Assembly: GCA_030642185.1 (NCBI GenBank)
Contig: DAOWOG010000069.1
Coordinates: 1-6,598 of the forward strand
Direction: 5' to 3'
DNA: 6,598 nt
Origin: Helicobacteraceae bacterium
GTDB taxonomy: Bacteria; Campylobacterota; Campylobacteria; Campylobacterales; Sulfurimonadaceae
The notes beneath the pieces were generated by a model, which worked only from the letters and a program-made list of their open reading frames with translations, did no database searches and was not told the DNA's origin. A program made the position numbers and the translations under genes. This document shows positions 1 through 5,739 of the stretch, one piece after another (position 1 is the stretch's first letter; each line of letters opens with the position of its first letter).

Positions 1-1159
1 CCTCGGCATCATAAAACCGGACAATGGCATTGATCATTGAACTTTTACCGCCGCCGCTGTCGCCTACAAATGCAATCGTCTGTTTGCAGCGTATATCAAG
101 GTTGATATTTTGAAGGGCCTGTTTCTCTCCATACCGAAGTGAGAAATTATGGAATGTGATTGAGGTAATATCACTTTTAAGCTGAACATTCCCGTCTTTA
201 ACCGAATTATCCAGATCCAAAATATGAAAAACACGTTCACTGGCAGCCAGGGCATCCTGCATTTTAGCATAGATGATTCCCAACCCCCTGGCCGGTTGAA
301 AAACGAGTCCGACAGCCGTTAAGAACGCGGTAAACTCGCCTACCGTCATATGCCCGTCATAAACTTCCCGGCCGCCCATATAGATCACGGCTGCCAAACC
401 CGTTGCACCGATAATTTCCAGCAGCGGCGAAGCCAGTTCACCGGTGTAAATAGCTTTCATATTAATACGTAGATAATGCTGATTTTCTTTATCAAAGCGT
501 CCTTGTTCATACTTTTCAGTGGCATTGAGTTTAATGATCTCGGCATTATTGAACACTTCACTGAGACGTGTCACGATATCGGCATTTTTTTCCTGAGAAT
601 GACGTGAGAGTTTTTTCAGACGTCTGGCTATCAATATCAAGGGGACTATCACCAGAGGCAGCAAAACCAGTGCATAAAAAGCCAGCTGTGCATTAAGATA
701 AATAATATAACCGATCAGTGCCAGTACCGTCATACTTTCGCGTATGAATTCCGGAAGCATAAGGGAGACAAAATACTGGATTCTACCGATATCGTTGGTG
801 ATACGCGAAATCAGCTCTCCGCTGCGGTTGGCATAGAGATAGCTCATATCCAGAGAGAGGATTTTCTGCAGCAATTCAGATCGAAACGTCGTGACGATAC
901 TTTGACCGATATAACTGGTAAAGACCGACTGAACATACCGTCCGACCGATTTGACCATGTAAATAGTGATCAAGCCAAGAGGAATATAGATCAACATACT
1001 CTCATCACGCTCTATAAACATCTTATCCATCATCGGCTGCATGATATATGCCGTGGCTGATGTAGCGGTAACGGCAAAAATAATACCGATGAAAACAAAT
1101 AAAAAATGTAATTTGTACTCTTTGATATAAGGCCAGTAACGTAAAAAAGTTGTTTTCAA
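1..1159 (-). CDS. msbA: MsbA-like lipid ABC exporter, partial (C-terminal end off the window)
   Basis: Half-size ABC exporter with a fused membrane domain and ATPase, predicted to flip lipid A-core or another lipid-linked glycan across the inner membrane at the cost of ATP. I translated 386 codons from the minus strand without a stop. Hydrophobic segments lie near residues 19-41, 55-76, 141-178 and 246-290. The ATPase domain begins near residue 333, and the Walker A motif GDSGGGKS is at 366-373. The frame then runs off the left edge at residue 386; family members are usually about 570-600 residues, so the Q-loop, ABC signature and Walker B are missing. The start is TTG at 1159-1157: an in-frame TAA lies only five codons upstream, the next Met is residue 40 inside the first membrane helix, and AAGG sits six bases before the TTG. 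It is divergent from the sugar operon. Family assignment is firm; lipid A as substrate is inferred, and a PglK/WlaB-like oligosaccharide flippase is the alternative. Confidence 0.88.
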   Translation of the reverse strand, partial: MKTTFLRYWPYIKEYKLHFLFVFIGIIFAVTATSATAYIMQPMMDKMFIERDESMLIYIPLGLITIYMVKSVGRYVQSVFTSYIGQSIVTTFRSELLQKILSLDMSYLYANRSGELISRITNDIGRIQYFVSLMLPEFIRESMTVLALIGYIIYLNAQLAFYALVLLPLVIVPLILIARRLKKLSRHSQEKNADIVTRLSEVFNNAEIIKLNATEKYEQGRFDKENQHYLRINMKAIYTGELASPLLEIIGATGLAAVIYMGGREVYDGHMTVGEFTAFLTAVGLVFQPARGLGIIYAKMQDALAASERVFHILDLDNSVKDGNVQLKSDITSITFHNFSLRYGEKQALQNINLDIRCKQTIAFVGDSGGGKSSMINAIVRFYDAE

Positions 1160-1165
1160 TGTTTT

Positions 1166-1169
1166 CCTT
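1166..1169 (-). promoter_or_regulatory. Ribosome binding site fixing the TTG start of the ABC transporter
   Basis: Read on the minus strand, AAGG followed by AAAACA precedes TTG at 1159-1157, a six-base spacing. No ATG or GTG is available between the in-frame TAA (1174-1172) and this TTG, so the site supports a rare TTG initiation codon. Confidence 0.6.
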
Positions 1170-1182
1170 TTTTAAAAAGAAG

Positions 1183-1188
1183 ATTATA
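1183..1188 (-). promoter_or_regulatory. Candidate -10 box for the ABC transporter
   Basis: The minus strand reads a perfect TATAAT here, preceded directly by TG. Transcription would begin near 1176, leaving a leader of about 17 bases before the TTG start. The best -35 candidate (TTTAAC, minus strand of 1205-1210, 16-base spacer) matches TTGACA at only three positions. A weak -35 is usual for Campylobacterota sigma-70 promoters. No transcript data support it here. Confidence 0.45.
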
Positions 1189-1240
1189 CACTATTACTCC
1201 ACCAGTTAAATAGACTCTCACGATGCTTATATCGCTTTAA

Positions 1241-1277
1241 CGATCTTTTCGATAAAATATTTTACTTTAAAAGATTG
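1241..1277. repeat. Short inverted repeat around the operon -10 box
   Basis: ATCTTTT at 1243-1249 is the reverse complement of AAAAGAT at 1269-1275, with a 19-base centre holding the candidate -10. Position 1241 also pairs with 1277, with a G-T mismatch between them. It could be an operator, but seven-base arms made mostly of A and T can arise by chance in a region this AT-rich. Confidence 0.25.
1253..1258 (+). promoter_or_regulatory. Candidate -10 box for the sugar operon
   Basis: TAAAAT matches TATAAT at five of six positions and lies about 30 bases before the first gene of the plus-strand operon, in the AT-richest part of the gap. No recognisable -35 is present at the usual distance (1230-1235 reads TATCGC). 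This is the only plausible promoter seen for the six-gene run, because the later junctions are too short or overlapping. Confidence 0.35.
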
Positions 1278-1278
1278 C

Positions 1279-1282
1279 AGGA
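1279..1282 (+). promoter_or_regulatory. Ribosome binding site deciding between two adjacent ATG codons
   Basis: AGGA is followed by ATT and then ATGATG. The first ATG (1286) is only three bases away, while the second (1289) is at a normal six-base spacing. I therefore prefer 1289; the choice changes the protein by a single Met. Confidence 0.5.
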
Positions 1283-1288
1283 ATTATG

Positions 1289-2230
1289 ATGAAAAAACGT
1301 ATTTTGGTAACAGGTGGAGCCGGTTTTTTAGGCTCACATCTATGTGAACGTCTACTTGAAGAAGGCAATGATGTTATCTGTGCCGACAATTTTTTCACCG
1401 GTGACAAAGCCAACATCGAGCATCTGCTTGACAACCCCTATTTTGAACTGCTTCGCCATGATGTCACTTTTCCGCTTTATGTTGAAGTTGATGAAATCTA
1501 TAATCTCGCCTGCCCTGCCTCACCGGTCCACTACCAGTTTGACCCGGTACAGACAACCAAAACTTCTGTAATGGGTGCGATCAACATGCTCGGTCTTGCC
1601 AAACGCACCAAAGCCAAAGTCCTCCAGGCCTCTACTTCCGAAGTCTACGGCGATCCGGAAGTGCATCCTCAACCGGAATCATACAAAGGTTCTGTCAGTA
1701 CCACCGGTATCCGTGCCTGCTATGATGAAGGTAAACGCTGTGCTGAGACCCTCTTCTTTGACTACTACCGCCAGCATGATGTCGATATCAAAGTGATGCG
1801 GATTTTTAACACCTATGGTCCCAACATGAACCCCGATGACGGCCGCGTTGTCTCCAACTTCATTGTTCAGGCGCTTAAAGGCGAAGACATTACGATGTTC
1901 GGAGACGGGTTGCAGACCCGTTCATTCTGTTATGTCGATGATCTCATCGAGGGCATGATCCGGCTGATGAATTCGCGTGACGGTTTTACCGGTCCGGTCA
2001 ATATCGGCAACCCCGGAGAGTTCACGATGGTCGAGTTGGCAGAGAAAATCATAGAGCTAACCGGTTCATCCTCGAAGATCATCTATCTTCCGCTTCCGCA
2101 GGATGATCCGCTCCAGCGCCAGCCCGATATCACACTGGCTAGAAAAGAGCTGGAGTGGGAGCCGCACATTGCGCTTGAAGAGGGACTGAAAAAAACCATC
2201 GCTTACTTCAAAACGATTGTAAACGACTGA
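1289..2230 (+). CDS. uxs: UDP-glucuronate decarboxylase-like extended SDR (UDP-xylose synthase type)
   Basis: Cytosolic NAD-dependent enzyme predicted to oxidise UDP-glucuronate at C4, decarboxylate it and reduce the 4-keto-pentose to UDP-xylose. The 313-residue protein opens with the Rossmann motif TGGAGFLG (glycines 9, 12, 15), with a ribose-binding Asp at 33. The segment [12 protein letters not shown] (72-83) and the run [11 protein letters not shown], holding catalytic Tyr145 and Lys149, are typical of UXS rather than of epimerases. A Thr-Ser-Glu triad sits at 116-118 (STSEVYG), and RIFNTYGP and DGRVVSNF follow as in UXS. There is no N-terminal membrane anchor, as expected for a bacterial form. 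It is the first gene of the operon, 19 bases before the aminotransferase. No UDP-glucose dehydrogenase is in the window, so UDP-glucuronate must come from elsewhere. A variant releasing the 4-keto intermediate for amination cannot be excluded. The start could also be 1286. Confidence 0.88.
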   Translation: MKKRILVTGGAGFLGSHLCERLLEEGNDVICADNFFTGDKANIEHLLDNPYFELLRHDVTFPLYVEVDEIYNLACPASPVHYQFDPVQTTKTSVMGAINMLGLAKRTKAKVLQASTSEVYGDPEVHPQPESYKGSVSTTGIRACYDEGKRCAETLFFDYYRQHDVDIKVMRIFNTYGPNMNPDDGRVVSNFIVQALKGEDITMFGDGLQTRSFCYVDDLIEGMIRLMNSRDGFTGPVNIGNPGEFTMVELAEKIIELTGSSSKIIYLPLPQDDPLQRQPDITLARKELEWEPHIALEEGLKKTIAYFKTIVND

Positions 2231-2249
2231 ATCAATAAGGATGCAAACT

Positions 2250-3335
2250 ATGAAAATTAATTTTATCGATCTACAGGCACAATACCAACGCTATAAAGAG
2301 GAGATCGACAAAGAGATCCATGAAGTACTTGACAGCTCCGGATATATCATGGGGCCGAAAGTCAGTGAATTGGAAGCAAATCTTGCCAATTTCGTCGGTG
2401 TCAAACATGCCATCGCCTGTAGTTCCGGTACGGACGCATTGATACTCGCACTGATGGCGATCGGTATCCAGCCGGGTGATGAGATCATCACCACACCCTT
2501 CACCTTCATTGCTACGGCAGAGACCATTGCCTTTTTGGGAGCCAAACCTGTTTTTGTCGATATAGATGAACAGTCCTACAACATCGATCCGGCGCTGATC
2601 GAAGCCAAGATAACCGATAAGACAAAAGCGATCATGCCCGTCTCACTCTTTGGCCAGATCTCCGATATGGATGCCGTCAATGCCGTTGCCAAAAAACATA
2701 ATTTAAAAGTGATCGAAGATGCGGCACAGAGCTTTGGAGCAGTGTATAAAGATGTCAAATCCTGCAACCTCTCCGATCTGGCCTGTACCAGTTTTTTCCC
2801 GGCCAAACCGCTGGGCTGCTATGGAGACGGCGGCGCTGTCTTTACCAATGATGACACCCTTGCCGAAACACTCCGTATCATCCTGAACCACGGGCAGACC
2901 AAGCGGTATGTTCACAGTCATGTCGGGATCAACGGCAGACTCGATGCCATCCAGGCCGGTGTTTTGAATGTAAAGCTGAAATACTATGATGAAGAGATCA
3001 CTAAAAGAGAAGCGATCGCCCATCGCTATAGTGCCGATCTGAAAAATGTGATCGTCCCTCATGTTCCCGACAACAGCCGCTCGGTATGGGCACAATACTG
3101 TATCCGCGTCAAAGACAGGGATGCTATGTTGAAAAAATGCAGTGACAAAGGGGTTCCGACCGGTGTCTATTATCCGATACCGCTGCATCTGCAGGAGGTC
3201 TTTCATGCTCTCGGCTACAAAGAGGGCGATTTCCCGATCACGGAAGAAGTCTCAAAAGATATCATGGCCCTGCCGATGTCCGCTTTTTTAAGTGAAGAAG
3301 AGCAAAACTACATTATCGAGGTGGTCAATGGCTGA
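2250..3335 (+). CDS. wbpE: WbpE/GnnB-like PLP-dependent sugar 3-aminotransferase (DegT/DnrJ/EryC1/StrS family)
   Basis: Predicted to transfer an amino group, usually from glutamate, to the 3-keto form of a UDP-HexNAc or UDP-HexNAc-uronate. The 361-residue protein has full family length. SSGTDAL (58-64) is the PLP phosphate-binding loop; EDAAQSFGA (156-164) provides the Asp157 that contacts the pyridine nitrogen; SFFPAKPLGCYGDGGA (181-196) carries the Schiff-base Lys186; NGRLDAIQA (228-236) contributes to the dimer active site. From memory the start, core and lysine position match Pseudomonas WbpE (Lys185) closely. ATG at 2241 has AAGG directly against it, whereas ATG at 2250 has AAGGA eight bases upstream and gives the family-like start MKINFIDL, so I chose 2250. 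The gene overlaps the following acyltransferase by 8 bases. GnnB of lipid A diaminoglucose synthesis belongs to the same group, so the exact substrate (uronate or not) is open. Confidence 0.87.
   Translation: MKINFIDLQAQYQRYKEEIDKEIHEVLDSSGYIMGPKVSELEANLANFVGVKHAIACSSGTDALILALMAIGIQPGDEIITTPFTFIATAETIAFLGAKPVFVDIDEQSYNIDPALIEAKITDKTKAIMPVSLFGQISDMDAVNAVAKKHNLKVIEDAAQSFGAVYKDVKSCNLSDLACTSFFPAKPLGCYGDGGAVFTNDDTLAETLRIILNHGQTKRYVHSHVGINGRLDAIQAGVLNVKLKYYDEEITKREAIAHRYSADLKNVIVPHVPDNSRSVWAQYCIRVKDRDAMLKKCSDKGVPTGVYYPIPLHLQEVFHALGYKEGDFPITEEVSKDIMALPMSAFLSEEEQNYIIEVVNG
3318..3324 (+). promoter_or_regulatory. Ribosome binding site setting the acyltransferase start inside the preceding gene
   Basis: GAGGTGG ends the aminotransferase coding region, with its GAGG core six bases before ATG at 3328. 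An in-frame ATG at 3292 would add twelve residues unlike any hexapeptide acyltransferase N-terminus, so 3328 is the likely start and translation is probably coupled. Confidence 0.6.
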
Positions 3336-3819
3336 TATTTTTATCCACGAAAGTGCCAGTGTCTCCGACAATGCCGCCATCGGCAATGGTACCAAGATAT
3401 GGATCAATTCCCAGATTCGCGAGAACAGTACAATCGGGAGTGATTGTATTATTTCAAAAGACACCTATATCGATACCGGGGTGACAATCGGATCGAACTG
3501 TAAGATACAAAACTCCGTCTCTGTTTATCAGGGGGTGACGATAGAAGATGATGTATTTGTCGGACCGAACGCCTGTTTCACCAACGATAAAGTGCCACGC
3601 GCTTTCGATCCCGAATGGAAAATCACGCCAACCTTGATCAAAAAAGGTGCAAGTATCGGAGCCAATGCCACCATCGTCTGCGGCATCACCATCGGCGAGT
3701 ATGCGATGATCGCAGCAGGAAGTGTCGTCACCAAAGATGTCGAACCCTACTCTCTGGTTATGGGAAATCCTGCGCGGCATTACAGCTATGTTGATAAGAT
3801 GGGAAATAAAATAAACTAA
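3328..3819 (+). CDS. wbpD: WbpD-like left-handed beta-helix N-acyltransferase
   Basis: Predicted to acetylate, with acetyl-CoA, the amino group placed at C3 by the upstream aminotransferase, giving a 2,3-diacetamido sugar nucleotide. The 163-residue protein consists largely of hexapeptide turns of the [ILV]-G-x-x-x type (such as AAIGNGTKI, VTIGSNCKI, ASIGANATI, ITIGEYAMI), which form the trimeric beta-helix. CKIQNSVSVY (58-67), VFVGPNACFTND (77-88) and TLIKKGASIGANATIVCGITIGEYA (102-126, in part) are as in WbpD, and the protein ends with the usual NPAR motif (147-150). The only histidines are His7 and His151, so the catalytic-base arrangement of PglD-type enzymes is not evident, consistent with the WbpD side of the family. 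It overlaps the aminotransferase by 8 bases and is 10 bases before the oxidoreductase. An O-acetyltransferase role is less likely in this context. Confidence 0.85.
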   Translation: MADIFIHESASVSDNAAIGNGTKIWINSQIRENSTIGSDCIISKDTYIDTGVTIGSNCKIQNSVSVYQGVTIEDDVFVGPNACFTNDKVPRAFDPEWKITPTLIKKGASIGANATIVCGITIGEYAMIAAGSVVTKDVEPYSLVMGNPARHYSYVDKMGNKIN

Positions 3820-3829
3820 AGGCAAAAGC

Positions 3830-4783
3830 ATGGAAAACAAGCTCATTAGAATCGGACTGCTCGGCGTCGGCAAAATGGGTCAAAACCATTTAAGAAACCT
3901 GATAATGCTCAAACAGGTTGAAATAGTATTTATCTATGATTTTGACCAGGATCTCTGCCAAAAACTTGCAGACCAGTATCATATAAACGTCTCAAAAAAT
4001 CTGGATGATGATCTGAAAGAGGTCGACGGTGTGGTGATCGTCACACCGACCTTTACCCATTATGACTACATAAAACAGGTCAGTCAGTATGTGAAGAATA
4101 TCTTTGTAGAAAAACCGCTGACGGATACCATTGAGACAAGCCGTGAAATTTCCGAGCTGGTCAAAGAGAAAGGTTTAAATCTTCAAGTCGGATTTATAGA
4201 GCGCTATAACCCTGCTGTTGTCGCACTTGAAAGGGTGATCAAAAACAGCAGCCACGTCATCAACATCGATTTTTCTAGAACCAATAAAGTCAGCAGCCGG
4301 ATCACCGATGTTGATGTCGTGATCGATCTGATGATACACGATATCGACCTGGCAATTCACCTCAACGGCAAACCGGCAAAAGTGGAAGCCCACGGTTATG
4401 TCAAAGCAGATATGATCGAATATGCCAGAGCATTGATCACCCATGAGAACGGAACATTCTCCAGCATCGTCGCCAGCAGGATCACCGAAAAAAGAATCCG
4501 TCAGATCAGTGCGACCTGCGATGACATGTACATTGATGCCAACCTCTTAAGCAAAGAGGTCCATGTCAACAAACAGACTACGGTTCAATACCTTGACAAT
4601 GTCACTATCTCTTCCAAAGAGGAGACCATCGATGTCAGACCGCAGGAGGCACTGCTGCTTGAACTGATCGATTTCATCGAACTTTGTCAGGGCAAACCGG
4701 TGAACAGTCCCAACGCAGCCGACGGCGTATTGGCCATGGACGTTGCCGACACCATCCAAAAACTGATTATGGAAGCAAAATGA
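3830..4783 (+). CDS. Gfo/Idh/MocA-family sugar-nucleotide dehydrogenase (GnnA/WbpB-type role)
   Basis: Predicted NAD(P)-dependent oxidation of a sugar-nucleotide hydroxyl, most likely C3, to make the ketone used by the WbpE-like aminotransferase. The 317-residue protein starts with a Rossmann fold, GVGKMG (glycines 12, 14, 17); the family EKP motif is Glu94-Lys95-Pro96; GFIERYNPAV (121-130) opens the substrate domain; DLMIHDIDLA (166-175) carries the His170/Asp173 pair of the family active site. AAAGG stands seven bases before the ATG. The last codon and stop overlap the next gene as ATGA. From memory, Pseudomonas WbpB is the same length but looks different in the N-terminal glycine motif and lacks ERYNP, so I assign the role, not the symbol. 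GnnA (lipid A diaminoglucose) is an equally good candidate. Family certain, substrate inferred from neighbours. Confidence 0.82.
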   Translation: MENKLIRIGLLGVGKMGQNHLRNLIMLKQVEIVFIYDFDQDLCQKLADQYHINVSKNLDDDLKEVDGVVIVTPTFTHYDYIKQVSQYVKNIFVEKPLTDTIETSREISELVKEKGLNLQVGFIERYNPAVVALERVIKNSSHVINIDFSRTNKVSSRITDVDVVIDLMIHDIDLAIHLNGKPAKVEAHGYVKADMIEYARALITHENGTFSSIVASRITEKRIRQISATCDDMYIDANLLSKEVHVNKQTTVQYLDNVTISSKEETIDVRPQEALLLELIDFIELCQGKPVNSPNAADGVLAMDVADTIQKLIMEAK

Positions 4784-5739
4784 GACCTGACATTAAAAAC
4801 AGCACGGTCCTGGTCACCGGCGGCGCCGGTTTTATCGGCAGCCACCTGGTCGACAGACTGATCGCAGAACAAGCCAAAGAGGTCGTTGTCATCGACAATA
4901 TGTTCCTGGGTTCGGAAGATAACCTCAAAGATGCCGTCGTCAAAGGGGCCGTACTTTATAAAGATGATCTTGAAATCACCAGTTCGCTTGAATATATTTT
5001 CGAAAAACATGATATTGACATCGTTTTTAACTGTGCCACCAAGGCGCTAAACTACTCTTTTGTCAACCCCAAAAATGCTTATGACACCAATGTCAACGGG
5101 GTTTTGAATATCCTCGAGCATCAGCGCAAGGGCCACTTTAAAACGCTGGTACACTTTTCGACCTCTGAAGTGTATGGGACCGCCGTTTATGAGCCGATGG
5201 ATGAGAAACACCCCATCAACCCGACGACCACCTATGCCGCCGGAAAAGCGGCAGCCGATCTGGCTGTCACCAGTTATGTCAATATGTTTGATCTCGACGC
5301 CTTTATCGTCCGGCCGTTCAACAATTATGGACCGCGGCAAAACCACAAGGGTTATCTGGCCGGGATTATCCCTATCACCGCTTTTCGTATCCTCAACAAT
5401 ATCAATCCGGAGATTCATGGAACAGGCGAGCAGAGCAGAGACTTTATCTATGTGCTCGATACCGTCGATGCGATCATGCAGCTTTACAGCAAAATGGACA
5501 CCGGCGACAGCATTAACATCTCCACCGACGGTCAGATCTCGGTCAATGATCTGATCGCCCAGATCGTGCAGACCATGGATTACTCCGGACAAGTCTTGAA
5601 AAAACCGGCGCGCGGTGCTGATGTCGAGTGCCATAATGCGAGCAATCAAAAGGTGAAATCGATGATCGACTATCAGCTTACCCCGTTTGACGAGGGACTG
5701 GAAAAAACACTGCAGTGGTACAAGGAGAACATCTCATGA
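4780..5739 (+). CDS. Second extended SDR, probable sugar-nucleotide 4,6-dehydratase or related enzyme
   Basis: NAD-dependent nucleotide-sugar enzyme that would make a 4-keto sugar for the following aminotransferase. The 319-residue protein has TGGAGFIG (glycines 14, 17, 20), ribose-binding Asp39, a Thr-Ser-Glu triad at 128-130 in FSTSEVYG, catalytic Tyr152 and Lys156 (TYAAGK), and RPFNNYGPRQ further on. The acidic triad fits dehydratases (RmlB, GDP-mannose dehydratase) and decarboxylases better than simple 4-epimerases, which usually have Ser-Ser at that place. The segment NCATKALNYS (84-93) replaces the common NLAA sequence and may mark a separate subfamily. I start at 4780, where ATG overlaps the previous stop as ATGA and GGA lies six bases upstream; longer in-frame starts reach into the oxidoreductase and add residues foreign to the fold. 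It shares only the general fold with the SDR at 1289. Substrate not determined; a 4-epimerase remains possible. Confidence 0.78.
   Translation: MRPDIKNSTVLVTGGAGFIGSHLVDRLIAEQAKEVVVIDNMFLGSEDNLKDAVVKGAVLYKDDLEITSSLEYIFEKHDIDIVFNCATKALNYSFVNPKNAYDTNVNGVLNILEHQRKGHFKTLVHFSTSEVYGTAVYEPMDEKHPINPTTTYAAGKAAADLAVTSYVNMFDLDAFIVRPFNNYGPRQNHKGYLAGIIPITAFRILNNINPEIHGTGEQSRDFIYVLDTVDAIMQLYSKMDTGDSINISTDGQISVNDLIAQIVQTMDYSGQVLKKPARGADVECHNASNQKVKSMIDYQLTPFDEGLEKTLQWYKENIS
5722..5727 (+). promoter_or_regulatory. Strong ribosome binding site for the second aminotransferase
   Basis: AAGGAG, a near-perfect Shine-Dalgarno sequence, lies eight bases before ATG at 5736 and inside the end of the second SDR gene. 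With the ATGA stop/start overlap it points to coupled but independently strong initiation. Confidence 0.6.

Noticed and set aside
1160..1285. Possible small RNA, riboswitch or terminator in the divergent gap
   Set aside because: No GC-rich stem followed by a T run and no known riboswitch core are visible; the gap is filled by the two candidate promoters and short leaders.
2703..3206. 167-codon open frame on the minus strand inside the first aminotransferase
   Set aside because: It lies wholly opposite a well-supported PLP enzyme gene, has no recognisable domain and no suitable ribosome binding site context; it is a by-product of the coding strand's codon use.
4684..4779. Upstream in-frame extension of the second SDR
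   Set aside because: It would add 32 Arg/Ser-rich residues encoded within the oxidoreductase gene and unlike any SDR N-terminus; ATG at 4780 has a better site and the normal family start.
5047..5649. 200-codon minus-strand open frame opposite the second SDR
   Set aside because: The plus strand encodes clear Rossmann, TSE and YxxxK motifs over the same bases. The antisense reading shows no family features.
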